The notes below the pieces were generated by a model. That model was not told the DNA's origin and did not search any database. It saw nothing but the letters and a program-made list of their open reading frames with translations. Shown here piece by piece: positions 24,131-33,575 of a stretch of DNA of 64,000 bases. Source of the stretch: Ferdinandcohnia sp047246645 (GTDB taxonomy: Bacteria > Bacillota > Bacilli > Bacillales > Bacillaceae_L); the NCBI RefSeq assembly GCF_047246645.1, contig NZ_JBFOKR010000002.1, positions 186,001 through 250,000 on the forward strand, given 5' to 3'. Positions within the stretch are counted from its first letter, which is position 1, and each line of letters begins with the position of its first letter. A program made the position numbers and the translations under genes.

Positions 24131-25060
24131 CTAATAAACAGTTTCCTTGAAGAAGAATCCAGTGTCTAGTGATCGGTTTACTGGTTGTAGTTCTTCAAGC
24201 TGCTCTAATAACTCATCCTTGATATCTTCATATTCCCCACGATTTTCAACACACAAATCAATTGCTTTTCGATATATCTTAGTAACTTCAATCATATATT
24301 CTGGGGATTTTAAAACACCGTCAATTTTAAAACTATCAATCCCTGCATCAATCATTTCCTCTAGCTCATCGACAATACAAATATCGTTTGGACTCATAAT
24401 ATGAGTTCCATTTTCATCTTCAAATATTGGGTATTTGTTGTTTCGTTCCTTATCAAACAAGAACATATCTTTTTCTATCTTGCGATTTTCAATTTCCATT
24501 ACCTTGCCCTGATATTCAAAATAGTTACCAATTAGTGACCGCTTTGACTGAAACATAGCAGTCATACCATGCACTTGTACTTCGATTTCAACTTCCGCAT
24601 TTTCTTTTATTTCAACAATCGCATCCATATTTAATTCTCGAGCTAACACAGCCCGCTTTGCACCTTTACGACCCCAATAATTACATGTATACCAATTTGT
24701 TGCTGTGGTTTCTGTATTCCAATGAAGCTTCATGGAAGGTGCAACTTCACGAACTGTCATAAGGACGGCAGGATCACCAAAAATAATAGCATCTACATCA
24801 TGGTCTTTTAAAAATGCTACATAATCCGATAGATCCTCTATTTTTTCGTTATGAAATAACGCATTCATAGCTACATAGATTTTAGCACCACTTTGGTGAG
24901 CAATTTCTACTGACTTTTTAATATCTTCTCTCGTGAATTCTCCAGCAAGACGTAGGCCAAATCTTTGCTCTCCAATAACAAATGCTGTAGCACCTGCTTT
25001 AATTAAAGGTTCTATATCTTCTACACGGGTAGGAGTTACTAGAAGTTCTGGTTTTTTCAA
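24131..25060 (-). CDS. trhP1: tRNA U34 hydroxylation protein TrhP1, U32 family without the Cys cluster (YrrN)
   Basis: A 309-residue paralog of the neighbouring U32 protein, starting MKKPELLVTPTRVEDIEPLI. Where the partner has its Cys cluster this protein reads VHGMTAMFQSKRSLIGNYF, with no cysteine ligands, so it probably acts with TrhP2 as a second subunit. I chose the TTG at 25060 because GAGG lies 8 bases upstream; an in-frame GTG at 25069 falls inside that ribosome-binding site. It follows trmR by one base. Confidence 0.9.
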   Translation of the reverse strand: MKKPELLVTPTRVEDIEPLIKAGATAFVIGEQRFGLRLAGEFTREDIKKSVEIAHQSGAKIYVAMNALFHNEKIEDLSDYVAFLKDHDVDAIIFGDPAVLMTVREVAPSMKLHWNTETTATNWYTCNYWGRKGAKRAVLARELNMDAIVEIKENAEVEIEVQVHGMTAMFQSKRSLIGNYFEYQGKVMEIENRKIEKDMFLFDKERNNKYPIFEDENGTHIMSPNDICIVDELEEMIDAGIDSFKIDGVLKSPEYMIEVTKIYRKAIDLCVENRGEYEDIKDELLEQLEELQPVNRSLDTGFFFKETVY

Positions 25061-25061
25061 C

Positions 25062-25706
25062 TTAAACACCTCTTTGTTTACTAATTGCTATACCATCGCC
25101 AACTGGCAGTATCGTTGTTTGATAATCAGGATGAGACATCAGCCACTCGTTATACATTTTAATTTTTGAAACTAAGCTGCGAGTCCGTTTACTTTCAATT
25201 TGATCCTCTGCAACGAGACCTTTAAACAATACATTATCTGTTACAATTAAACCACTGTTTGAAAGTGCTTTTTCATAAATGTCAAAAAAATGTCGATACT
25301 GACCTTTTGCAGCATCAATAAAAATGCAGTCATAAATACCTTTGGCTTTTACTATATCTGCAACCTCAAGTGCATCCCCAAAGATCACTTCAATCTGTGA
25401 ATTAGTTCCAGTTTCATTAATGTATTGAATCGCTTTTTCAAACCGTTCCTGATCGCGTTCAATCGTTACTATTTTAGCATCAGGTAGTGCTTTCGCCATA
25501 CGGATAGCAGAATATCCAATGGCTGTACCTATCTCTAGAATTCTTTTAGGCTGCGCAATTCGCAAAATTTGAAGCATGGTATCGATTCCAACAAGCTCCA
25601 TTATAGGTATATTGTTTTCTATTGCGTACTGTTCTATTTCTACTATCTTTTGTTCCCTCGCTGGTATAAGGGCTTCTAGGTATTCTGTAAGCTTGTCTGA
25701 TAACAA
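25062..25706 (-). CDS. trmR: tRNA 5-hydroxyuridine methyltransferase TrmR (YrrM)
   Basis: A 214-residue class I O-methyltransferase that converts 5-hydroxyuridine to 5-methoxyuridine in tRNA. SAM motif RILEIGTAIGYSAIRMA and the metal/SAM segment CIFIDAAKGQY identify the caffeoyl-CoA-O-methyltransferase-like fold. The operon with trhP1-trhP2 puts hydroxylation and methylation of the same base together. A TTG at 25706 with GGAGG 8 bases upstream is preferred; the ATG at 25721 lies immediately in front of that GGAGG and would make it part of the coding sequence. Confidence 0.9.
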   Translation of the reverse strand: MLSDKLTEYLEALIPAREQKIVEIEQYAIENNIPIMELVGIDTMLQILRIAQPKRILEIGTAIGYSAIRMAKALPDAKIVTIERDQERFEKAIQYINETGTNSQIEVIFGDALEVADIVKAKGIYDCIFIDAAKGQYRHFFDIYEKALSNSGLIVTDNVLFKGLVAEDQIESKRTRSLVSKIKMYNEWLMSHPDYQTTILPVGDGIAISKQRGV

Positions 25707-25922
25707 GAAAAAAACCTCCATTCAGTATGGTGGTAATGTAAGTGTAGGAAATTTTGGTTGTTAGTTTGTTAAAAGAAATTGTTCAATCCGACAATTTTCT
25801 AAAAGATTTTCAGTTTCCAACTCGATATATTTTACCATAAAGAATAAGGGAACGCTAATAGTAAAATTAGGTCCCCTTACTGTAAAATGATTTACATTTT
25901 CTATCACAAACATACCTGCGTA

Positions 25923-27059
25923 CTAGTCTTGATTTGTAATATGCTCTGCCTTCTTCACATTATGCTCATCCAACGTTTCAGAATAAAGCACTTCGCCTTC
26001 AGGAGTTGCAAGGAAATACAGATAATTAGTCTCAGTTGGATTGAGGGCTGCAGATATTGAAACTTCACCAGCATTCGCAATCGGTCCAGGTGTTAACCCT
26101 TTAATCTTATAAGTATTGAAAGGATGGTTAACCTCTAGGTCTTCATATAGTACTCGATCTTGATGTTCTCCAAGTGCATATAAAACGGTTGGATCGGTTT
26201 GTAATGGCATATCAATCTTAAGTCGGTTATAAAAAACACTCGAGATTAGCTCACGATCTGTCTGAGCCGTTGCTTCTTCTTCAATTAATGATGCCATCGT
26301 TAATAGTTTATGAGGTGTATTAATAATTTCATTTTCATCCATTACACCTTGGTATTTTGCTAGAATTTTCTCTGTTTGTGAAAGCATTGTTTCGACAATT
26401 AATTCGATAGACGGCTTTTCCTCATAGAATGGATAAGTAGCTGGGAAAAGATAGCCTTCAAGCGGATGTTTTATATCTTCATGAAGAATCTCAGTTGTTA
26501 AAATACCTGGATATTTGCCCATCAAGGTTTCGATATAAGCGGGGTCATCTACCTTCTTCATAATATCTTCCGATGTATGACCAGTTTTCTCAGCAATAAT
26601 AATAGCAATTTGTTCTAATTGCTTTCCTTCTGGAATAGTTAATTTAAATGCTGCCTCACCCATTAATATACCTGACTTTAAGCTTGTTATTATTTCATCA
26701 AACGTCATGGAAGGAGTGAAAGTATAATCTCCCGCCTGAAAACCAGATTCATTTTTAAATTTAGTATAATAACGAAATACTTTAGCATTTTTAACAATAC
26801 CGTTTTCTTCTAAAATTCTTGCAATCGCTGTTGGTGATGAGCCAATCGGAATAGTAACCTCAACCTTTTCATTGCTTGTTGAGTCTACTGGCTCTAAAGC
26901 TGATTTAATATATAAATAACCTCCACCAACGACTCCGGAAATAGCTAATAAAATTATGATAAATGCGACTAACACTATTTTACGTATCATTTTTGCCTCT
27001 CTATGTCGTTCTAGAAGTTTTTCTTTATACAATTTCTGGTTAGATTCTTTATCTGACAT
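25923..27059 (-). CDS. mltG: Endolytic transglycosylase MltG (YceG-like)
   Basis: A 378-residue membrane protein that cuts nascent peptidoglycan glycan strands. A cytoplasmic basic N-terminus, one membrane helix (about 27-50), a LysM-like region (VTIPIGSSPTAIARIL) and the catalytic domain follow. The catalytic glutamate is expected at Glu260 in ASLIEEEA; NPFNTYKIKGLTPGPIANAG is the other family hallmark. A single transcription unit between trmR and yrzB. Confidence 0.94.
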   Translation of the reverse strand: MSDKESNQKLYKEKLLERHREAKMIRKIVLVAFIIILLAISGVVGGGYLYIKSALEPVDSTSNEKVEVTIPIGSSPTAIARILEENGIVKNAKVFRYYTKFKNESGFQAGDYTFTPSMTFDEIITSLKSGILMGEAAFKLTIPEGKQLEQIAIIIAEKTGHTSEDIMKKVDDPAYIETLMGKYPGILTTEILHEDIKHPLEGYLFPATYPFYEEKPSIELIVETMLSQTEKILAKYQGVMDENEIINTPHKLLTMASLIEEEATAQTDRELISSVFYNRLKIDMPLQTDPTVLYALGEHQDRVLYEDLEVNHPFNTYKIKGLTPGPIANAGEVSISAALNPTETNYLYFLATPEGEVLYSETLDEHNVKKAEHITNQD

Positions 27060-27309
27060 GTAATTTTAAATCCTCCCCTCACTCGAAATATTATACTACA
27101 TTTTTTTATCAATTTCGTCAATTATAGGAAGAATTCACTATTTTTTTTGCTGGATTTTGCCTTGTTTAATAATTTTGAGTAAATTGATGTGTACCTATAA
27201 ATGTTTTGACTACTTTGTACTTTGTTATTTTGCATCACCGCCTTGCGGTATACGCCTCACTCTTTTTTTATTATCATGTCCTCAACACGCTCAAAGCTTT
27301 CACAAACAC

Positions 27310-27356
27310 AAAAAAGGACTAATCAATTATCTACAATAGACAACCAATTAGTCCCT
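27310..27356 (-). terminator. Intrinsic terminator after yrzB
   Basis: On the minus strand GGACTAAT...ATTAGTCC encloses a long loop and is followed by six Ts, directly after the yrzB stop. The stretch 27060-27310 upstream of mltG holds no gene that I can support. Confidence 0.75.
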
Positions 27357-27370
27357 AATAATCTAGAATC

Positions 27371-27658
27371 TTATTCTTCTTCCTCTTCATCTAAGAAAGT
27401 GTTAAGCATTTCTTCGATTAAATCCCATTCTTCTTCTGTTTCGATTGGTTGAAGTTCACCGTCTTCTCCGTCTTCTGAAGGATTGAAGCTTGAAGCATGA
27501 ATCTCGATTTCTTCATCATCGTTTTCATCGCTTCCTAATGGGTAATATAACACATATGACTTACCAAACTCTTCAGATTCAAACGTGAATAATACTTCAC
27601 AAAGTTGTTCATTTCCTTGCTCATCAACTACTGTTATTTGCTTTTCACCATGTTCCAT
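27371..27658 (-). CDS. yrzB: YrzB, DUF1292 acidic protein
   Basis: A 95-residue strongly acidic protein with the DUF1292 layout: a beta-rich core (QITVVDEQGNEQLCEVLFTF, SYVLYYPLG) and an acidic C-terminal tail rich in Glu. Function is unknown. It sits downstream of yrrK in the conserved yrzL-yrrK-yrzB operon, with 13 bases between yrrK and yrzB. Confidence 0.92.
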   Translation of the reverse strand: MEHGEKQITVVDEQGNEQLCEVLFTFESEEFGKSYVLYYPLGSDENDDEEIEIHASSFNPSEDGEDGELQPIETEEEWDLIEEMLNTFLDEEEEE

Positions 27659-27671
27659 TCATTACACCTCT

Positions 27672-28088
27672 TTAGTTTTTACTATCTAAATATCCTTGGA
27701 GAATCATGACTGCAGCCATCTTATCGATAACCTGTTTTCTTTTTTTGCGACTAACATCAGCTGATAAAAGTACTCTTTCTGCTGCTACAGTTGATAGACG
27801 CTCGTCCCATAAAACAACAGGCAATCCGAATCTCTCTGTAACCATTTGAGCGAAGTATTGGCTAGCCTCACCTCTTGGTCCAATTGTACCATTCATATTC
27901 TTTGGAAGACCAATAACTACTGAGTCAACTTCGAACTGAGCAATTAGTTCACCAAGCCGATCTAGCCCAAACTGCTGTCGCTCTTCATTAATTTTAATTG
28001 TTTCGATTCCTTGAGCTGTCCAGCCCATTTCATCGGAGACAGCTACACCGATTGTTTTAGAACCGACGTCTAATCCAAGAACCCTCAT
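27672..28088 (-). CDS. yrrK: Putative Holliday junction resolvase YqgF/RuvX (YrrK)
   Basis: A 138-residue RNase H-fold nuclease. Asp7 in GLDVGSKTIG, the WDERLSTVAAE segment (Asp near 99) and Asp124 region DKMAAVMILQG give the conserved acidic triad. The family acts in pre-16S rRNA 5'-end processing, with a Holliday-junction role suggested from the fold. Five bases separate it from yrzL upstream. Confidence 0.94.
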   Translation of the reverse strand: MRVLGLDVGSKTIGVAVSDEMGWTAQGIETIKINEERQQFGLDRLGELIAQFEVDSVVIGLPKNMNGTIGPRGEASQYFAQMVTERFGLPVVLWDERLSTVAAERVLLSADVSRKKRKQVIDKMAAVMILQGYLDSKN

Positions 28089-28093
28089 TTAGT

Positions 28094-28360
28094 TTACCCC
28101 TCACGATGGATCTTTAAATACGATTTCACTAACTCCTCGATTATTTCATCTCGTTCAAGCTTGCGGATAATATTCCTTGCGTCTCTATGACGAGGAATGT
28201 ATGCAGGGTCACCAGATAATAAATACCCAACAATTTGGTTAATTGGATTATATCCTTTTTCTTGAAGAGCATCATAGACTGTAAATAATACTTCATTCAC
28301 ATTTGTTTCAACTGGTTCTTCAGGAAAATTAAATTTCATTGTTTTATCAAATGAGCTCAA
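28094..28360 (-). CDS. yrzL: IreB-family regulatory phosphoprotein YrzL
   Basis: An 88-residue protein, MSSFDKTMKFNFPEEP, with VYDALQEKGYNPINQIVGYL and the SGDPAYIPRH motif of the IreB family. IreB is phosphorylated by a PASTA kinase in Enterococcus and affects cephalosporin resistance; in Bacillus the role is unclear. The start is a TTG at 28360 with GAGGTG 8 bases upstream. First gene of the yrzL-yrrK-yrzB operon. Confidence 0.94.
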   Translation of the reverse strand: MSSFDKTMKFNFPEEPVETNVNEVLFTVYDALQEKGYNPINQIVGYLLSGDPAYIPRHRDARNIIRKLERDEIIEELVKSYLKIHREG

Positions 28361-28472
28361 AGTTATTGCACCTCACTCTCAGATTCTGTTGTATGAATCT
28401 GTGCATGTAAATCTTACCATTCATTGTACACCAATCACAACGAAATATAAACTATTTATAAAATGTACAATA

Positions 28473-28505
28473 GTAAGGATTCACTTTATAGGACTTAATC
28501 CTTAC
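28473..28505. repeat. Inverted repeat downstream of alaS
   Basis: GTAAGGATT (28473-28481) and AATCCTTAC (28497-28505) are perfect 9-bp arms with 15 bases between. The following sequence is not T-rich on either strand, so it is not a standard terminator. The gap 28361-28609 otherwise contains only the yrzL leader. Confidence 0.5.
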
Positions 28506-28609
28506 ATTATTCACCAACAACCGTGTAGTTTAGTCAACTTGATTACTTTGGCTTAATTAGTATGCTACCACAATAACCAGTTGAAGTTGACCTACACGCT
28601 TACGTTTTC

Positions 28610-31243
28610 TTATATTGATTGTACCCACTCTTCTACAAAACGGAGTGCTTCTTCTAACTGCTCTGGATTTTTACCTCCAGCTTGTGCCATATCTGGACGA
28701 CCACCGCCGCCACCGCCACAACGAGTTGCAACCTCTTTAATAAGCTTTCCAGCATGGAAGCCTTTATCAATTAAATCCTTTGTAACACCAGCAGTTATAT
28801 TAACCTTATCATCATTTACAGATCCAAGTACGATTACAGCAGAGCCCAGCTTTTGTTTTAAGTCATCAACCATAGCCCTTAAATTGTTCATATCTTGTGC
28901 ATTTACCTTGCTATACAATACGGTTGTTCCGTTAATTTCCTTAGCTTTATCCACTAAACTGCCTGCTTCAATATTCCCTAGTTTTGCAGATAATGACTCG
29001 TTTTCGCGACCAAGCGTACGAATTTCTCCAAGTAGTGCTTCAATACGGTTCGGTACCTCTGCAGGCTTCGTTTTGAGTACCCCTGCTGCTTCTTGCAATA
29101 ATTTCACTTGGTCGTTAATCACATGGTATGCAGCTTTACCAGTAACTGCCTCAATACGGCGAGTACCAGCCCCAATACCTGATTCAGAAATGATCTTAAA
29201 TAGTCCAATTGTTGATGTATTCGGTACATGGCAGCCTCCACAAAGTTCTAGACTGTAGTCACCAACCTGAACAACTCGAACAATTTCACCATATTTTTCA
29301 CCGAATAAAGCCATTGCTCCCATTGCTTTAGCTTCGTTTAAAGATTTATAGTTAATTTCTACCGGAATACTGCTCCATATCTTTTCGTTAACAATTGATT
29401 CAATTTGATCGAGCTCTTCTTGTTTGATTTGACCAAAATGAGAGAAGTCAAAACGCAGGCGATTAGCCGTTACGAGTGACCCGGCCTGGTTAACATGTTC
29501 GCCTAATACATCCTTTAATGCCTGGTGTAATAAATGAGTTGCAGTATGGTTTTTTATTACTCCACTTCGGTTTTCTTTATTAATTGTTACATTGAATTGG
29601 TCTCCTTTAGAGATACTACCCTTTTCAACGACAACTCTATGAAGGTTTTGTCCATTTGGTGCTTTTTGAACATCCTTTACTTGAATAGTTGAAGATTCAT
29701 TTTTCATGGTTCCTTCATCAGCTACTTGACCACCACTTTCAGCATAAAAAGGTGTCTTATCAAGGATTACCTGAACTTCTTCTCCTTGACTAACAGTGTC
29801 AACCAGTTCACCGTTCTTTACAATTGCAAGAATCGTTGAGCTTGCTTCAAGCTGGTCATACCCAATAAATTCACTCTCTACTATAATCTCGCCAAGTACA
29901 CCACTTTGCACTTGCATGGAATCCACATCTTGTCGTGCTGATCTAGCTCTTTCACGCTGGTTCTCCATTTCGCGCTCAAAGCCTTCATGGTCAATTTTCA
30001 TGCCTTCCTCTTCTGCATACTCCTCTGTAAGTTCAACAGGGAAACCGTAGGTATCATATAATCTGAAAACATCTTGACCAGAGATTGTATCATTGCCTTT
30101 TTCTTTTTCCTTTTGGATAACAGTAGATAAAATAGCTAATCCATCATGTAATGTTTCATGGAAACGCTCTTCTTCTGTTTTAATTACCTTTTGAATGAAG
30201 TCAGTTTTACTTTTCACTTCTGGATAGAAATCTACCATAATTTCTCCAACAACTGGTACTAATTCGTACATGAAAGGTCTGTTTATGGAGATTTGCTTTG
30301 CATAACGAACTGCTCTTCTTAATAATCGTCTTAACACATATCCTCTTCCTTCATTAGAAGGTAATGCGCCATCACCAACTGCAAAAGTAACCGTTCTAAT
30401 GTGGTCCGCAATTACTTTAAAAGCAACATCTTTTTCTTTATCTTGACCATATTTTGCACCAGAAATGGACTCAGTTGCTTCAATAATCGGCATAAATAAA
30501 TCTGTATCAAAGTTAGTTGGGACGTTTTGAATGACAGATACCATTCTTTCAAGGCCCATACCTGTATCAATATTCTTTTTAGGAAGTGGAGTATAAGTTC
30601 CATCAGGATTATGGTTAAATTGCGAGAAAACCAAGTTCCAAATTTCAAGGTAACGCTCATTTTCTCCACCTGGATATAGCTCAGGATCGTTCGGATCATT
30701 CCCAAATTCTTCGCCACGATCATAGAAAATTTCAGTATTAGGACCACTTGGACCTTCACCGATATCCCAGAAGTTACCTTCTAGTCTTATGATACGTTCT
30801 TCTGGAATACCCACTTTTTTATTCCAAAGTTCGAATGCTTCATCGTCCTCTGGATGAATGGTAACAGAAAGTAATTCAGGATCGAACCCAATCCAGTCTT
30901 TACTAGTTAAGAATTCCCATGCCCATAGAATAGATTCTTCTTTGAAATAGTCACCAATTGAAAAGTTCCCTAGCATTTCAAAGAACGTATGATGACGAGC
31001 TGTCTTACCCACATTTTCAATATCATTCGTACGAATAGACTTTTGTGCATTACAGATTCTTGGGTTAGCTGGTATTACACGTCCATCAAAGTACTTTTTT
31101 AATGTTGCTACACCACTATTGATCCACAGTAGTGATGGATCCTCGTGTGGAACGAGTGAAGCACTTGGCTCAACCGCATGCCCTTTCTCCTTAAAAAAGT
31201 CTAAAAACATTTGTCTTACTTGTGCAGATGTTAATTGTTTCAT
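28610..31243 (-). CDS. alaS: Alanyl-tRNA synthetase
   Basis: An 877-residue class II synthetase charging tRNA-Ala. Domains in order: catalytic core (motif 1-3 segments such as HHTFFEMLGNFSIGDYF and GLERMVSV), tRNA-recognition domain, editing domain with HTATHLLHQAL and CGGCH zinc/hydrolysis motifs, and the C-terminal oligomerisation domain ending with a Gly-rich loop (RCGGGGGGRPDMAQAGG). Control is by a T-box leader directly upstream. Confidence 0.97.
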   Translation of the reverse strand: MKQLTSAQVRQMFLDFFKEKGHAVEPSASLVPHEDPSLLWINSGVATLKKYFDGRVIPANPRICNAQKSIRTNDIENVGKTARHHTFFEMLGNFSIGDYFKEESILWAWEFLTSKDWIGFDPELLSVTIHPEDDEAFELWNKKVGIPEERIIRLEGNFWDIGEGPSGPNTEIFYDRGEEFGNDPNDPELYPGGENERYLEIWNLVFSQFNHNPDGTYTPLPKKNIDTGMGLERMVSVIQNVPTNFDTDLFMPIIEATESISGAKYGQDKEKDVAFKVIADHIRTVTFAVGDGALPSNEGRGYVLRRLLRRAVRYAKQISINRPFMYELVPVVGEIMVDFYPEVKSKTDFIQKVIKTEEERFHETLHDGLAILSTVIQKEKEKGNDTISGQDVFRLYDTYGFPVELTEEYAEEEGMKIDHEGFEREMENQRERARSARQDVDSMQVQSGVLGEIIVESEFIGYDQLEASSTILAIVKNGELVDTVSQGEEVQVILDKTPFYAESGGQVADEGTMKNESSTIQVKDVQKAPNGQNLHRVVVEKGSISKGDQFNVTINKENRSGVIKNHTATHLLHQALKDVLGEHVNQAGSLVTANRLRFDFSHFGQIKQEELDQIESIVNEKIWSSIPVEINYKSLNEAKAMGAMALFGEKYGEIVRVVQVGDYSLELCGGCHVPNTSTIGLFKIISESGIGAGTRRIEAVTGKAAYHVINDQVKLLQEAAGVLKTKPAEVPNRIEALLGEIRTLGRENESLSAKLGNIEAGSLVDKAKEINGTTVLYSKVNAQDMNNLRAMVDDLKQKLGSAVIVLGSVNDDKVNITAGVTKDLIDKGFHAGKLIKEVATRCGGGGGGRPDMAQAGGKNPEQLEEALRFVEEWVQSI

Positions 31244-31280
31244 GAATATACCTCCCTATTTAATATCCATTTTAGGCATA

Positions 31281-31585
31281 AAAAAATACTCTAATCCCTG
31301 TAACAGGGACGAGAGTATCTCGCGGTACCACCCTGATTATGAACAAATAAATAACGCCTTTGCGTATTTGCTTAACTTTATTCATTGGGGAACGAATCCC
31401 AAATCAACAAAGCTAATTGTTCATCACCTTCGTAAATGATAACGGTATGCACCGGTAGGATTTGCCTACACTCAGGATTAGCGTTCAGTTACCCTTCACC
31501 TAGAATTTCTTTCAGCCTTGGAAATTCCTCTCTGATTGATGGTCTGTAACTTACTGGTTCCTTCATTGTTTTTACTATGTAATTG
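31281..31585 (-). promoter_or_regulatory. T-box riboswitch of alaS
   Basis: The minus strand carries the T-box sequence GGGTGGTACCGCG at about 31321-31333, an AG-rich loop AGAGAGG and a distal stem I. The terminator ATACTCT...CCCTG/CAGGGATTAGAGTAT with seven Ts is at 31281-31318, just before the alaS ribosome-binding site. A GCT alanine codon lies in the expected specifier region (GAACGCTAATC, near 31481). Uncharged tRNA-Ala should pair with it and stabilise the antiterminator. Confidence 0.93.
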
Positions 31586-31603
31586 AGTGACATTAATTTA
31601 AAA

Positions 31604-31621
31604 AAGTTAATATTAACTTTC
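31604..31621. promoter_or_regulatory. 18-bp perfect palindrome upstream of the alaS leader
   Basis: AAAGTTAATATTAACTTT is a perfect palindrome about 20 bases upstream of the T-box leader. It may overlap the promoter; no known regulator box was recognised. Confidence 0.3.
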
Positions 31622-31829
31622 CAGGGATTGCACTAGTCACACATTCTTTTTTCATTTCTTGGCAGATAGGAAATAATAAAATTCTTTCTAATCTGCATAA
31701 GTACAACTACGGCTCTGCTGTCGCCTAAAGGCTCGGCAATCGCCGAGTTTTCTAATCAATTATATTCAAGTCAAAAATGTTTGTCAATGCTACAAGAAAA
31801 GCTTGATGAAATATGGGCTTAAACACTAA

Positions 31830-32897
31830 TTAAGTTGGCGTAAAATGCTGTTTTGCATGGATAATAAAGACTTTAAGAATTGCTACAATAGGCACAGCTG
31901 TTATAAGCCCAATTACTCCTCCCACTTCTCCTCCTAAGAGTAAAGCAGCAATAATAACAATTGGATGCATATGAAGACTCTTCCCTACAATTAAAGGGGA
32001 TAATAAATTCCCTTCTGTGAATTGAAGGATAAATATAATAATTACCACGATTAAAAGCATATTTACTGAGACAGTTGCTGCTATAATTGCAGCTGGGATA
32101 GCGCCAATAATAGGTCCGAAATACGGTATGATATTAGTTACACCTACAATACTTCCTAAAAGTAAGGGATACGGCATACCACAAATCCAAAATGCAATTG
32201 TTGCAATAGTCCCTATTAACAATCCTACTAGTAATTGCCCTCTAATATAGTTTCCAAGTGATTCATCGACATCTTTTAGAAATAATTGACCCGCCTTCCG
32301 AAGTTTCCTGGGTGTTATATACCATATAGCTTTAACCATTTGGTCATAGTCTTTTAACATATAAAACACGATAAACGGAATAATGGCAAATAAAAAGATT
32401 GAATTAACAAAAGCTTTTACTATTAAAAGTGTCTTTGCTAATAATGAGTCAACATAGCTTTCCACTGAGTAGAATAGTTCATCTAATTGACCATGCATGA
32501 AAGCTGGTAAATTTGAAGTACGTGATTCAAACTCAGTTAACCAATTTTGATAAGTTTCATAAAATTGAGGAAAGCTCTCTGCTAAATCTTTAAGTTGTTC
32601 AATTATTACTGGGATTCCTTTATAAAGCCCAAAACCTAATCCGCCAAAAAACAATAAATAAATGAGTAATATGGCAATCGAGCGAGGAATGCCTCTATGA
32701 TGGATCTTTTCAATAAGCGGATGCAATAGGTAGGTAATAAAAATAGAAATTACGAAAGGAATTAAAAATGTTTTTACTATTGTCAGAATTGGTAACCATA
32801 TAGTTCCAAGCTTTAAAAAGACATATAGTGTCAGAAAAATTAGTAACACCAAAGAAAATCGCAATATCCACTTAAGCTGAAATTCCTTCATTCTCAC
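31830..32897 (-). CDS. yrrI: AI-2E family transporter YrrI
   Basis: A 355-residue integral membrane protein of the AI-2E (PerM) family with about eight helices. The segments GNYIRGQLLVGLLIG and TNIIPYFGPIIGAIPA are family signatures. Proposed roles range from autoinducer-2 export to ion antiport, so the substrate is open. It precedes the alaS leader; 31700-31750 between them contains CTCGGC/GCCGAG and other GC-rich bases but no gene. Confidence 0.9.
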   Translation of the reverse strand: MRMKEFQLKWILRFSLVLLIFLTLYVFLKLGTIWLPILTIVKTFLIPFVISIFITYLLHPLIEKIHHRGIPRSIAILLIYLLFFGGLGFGLYKGIPVIIEQLKDLAESFPQFYETYQNWLTEFESRTSNLPAFMHGQLDELFYSVESYVDSLLAKTLLIVKAFVNSIFLFAIIPFIVFYMLKDYDQMVKAIWYITPRKLRKAGQLFLKDVDESLGNYIRGQLLVGLLIGTIATIAFWICGMPYPLLLGSIVGVTNIIPYFGPIIGAIPAAIIAATVSVNMLLIVVIIIFILQFTEGNLLSPLIVGKSLHMHPIVIIAALLLGGEVGGVIGLITAVPIVAILKVFIIHAKQHFTPT

Positions 32898-33080
32898 ACC
32901 CCCTTATTTTATTGTTAGGAGTACAGTATGTTTTATACAGAAATGCCTAATATGTATGAATTTGTATAAAAAATAGTGGATTAACACCTATGATGTCACC
33001 GGCAGCTACAAGGCATTGACAGTCATTATCAGTTAGTAATTGTTATGTTATGCTTTTGTGTATTCACTTTCTTCAACTCA

Positions 33081-33105
33081 AAAAACCCCACAAAAGTGGG
33101 GTTTT
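33081..33105 (-). terminator. Intrinsic terminator after the yrzQ-like gene
   Basis: AAAACCCCAC, AAAA, GTGGGGTTTT: a perfect 10-bp stem ending three bases from the stop codon. The stretch 32898-33080 has no gene. Confidence 0.9.
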
Positions 33106-33108
33106 CCT

Positions 33109-33243
33109 TTAAAATATTGCCTTTGTAATTCGCTTACGCATTTTTTTCATATTACGTCCAGACATTACATTTGTTTTTTGCATCATACCGTACGCTGCTG
33201 CACCTAAACCCATTGAAATTAGAGAAGTCATTGCTCGATTCAT
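33109..33243 (-). CDS. YrzQ-like DUF3918 small protein
   Basis: A 44-residue protein, MNRAMTSLISMGLGAAAYGM, followed by a strongly basic tail with KKMRKRITKAIF. The Gly/Ala-rich hydrophobic stretch (about 5-22) could be membrane-associated. It resembles YrzQ of B. subtilis, located between yrrI and yrrD as here. ATG 33243 has GAGGGGTGA upstream; the longer frame to 33309 overlaps the next gene and lacks family similarity. Function unknown. Confidence 0.7.
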   Translation of the reverse strand: MNRAMTSLISMGLGAAAYGMMQKTNVMSGRNMKKMRKRITKAIF

Positions 33244-33268
33244 AGTGAACTTCACCCCTCGATTAGGA

Positions 33269-33457
33269 TTACATACTGATTCGCCTGTCATCTTCAGCAA
33301 AAAGATCATCTAACGAACTGAGCGTGCCATCTTCCTCTACCTGATGCGTGAATATTTGTCCTTTTGTTACCGATAGCTCAATAAAACAACCCCAGCAATA
33401 ATACTGGTTCACACCAATTTTACCGATATCCTTGCTTTTACAATTTGGGCACTTCAC
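33269..33457 (-). CDS. Small zinc-ribbon protein, YrzR-like
   Basis: A 62-residue protein starting MKCPNCKSKDIGKIGVNQYYCWGC: CPNC and CWGC give a two-knuckle zinc ribbon (Cys3, Cys6, Cys21, Cys24), followed by an acidic C-terminal part. GAGGTG lies 7 bases before the GTG start at 33457. It sits between yrrD and the yrzQ-like gene, the position of yrzR in B. subtilis; the identification is by position and fold and the function is unknown. Confidence 0.7.
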   Translation of the reverse strand: MKCPNCKSKDIGKIGVNQYYCWGCFIELSVTKGQIFTHQVEEDGTLSSLDDLFAEDDRRISM

Positions 33458-33575
33458 AGGTGTACACCTCACATCATGGATTCTTATCAGTTTTGCCTTT
33501 GCGTTTTTCTGTGCCCAGATCTTTTATCAGGATTGTTCTATTTTTCTTGATAATCCGTGGCAATCGTCAGAGGCT

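Noticed and set aside
22832..25060. Collagenase-like proteases
   Set aside because: The U32 label is historical; operon context with trmR and the Cys cluster fit tRNA hydroxylation.
27157..27452. Short plus-strand frames upstream of mltG and antisense to yrzB
   Set aside because: No ribosome-binding site, and they overlap the yrzB terminator and coding region on the other strand.
31700..31752. Intrinsic terminator for yrrI formed by CTCGGC/GCCGAG
   Set aside because: The T run follows on the plus strand, where no gene ends; on the minus strand the stem is followed by mixed sequence.
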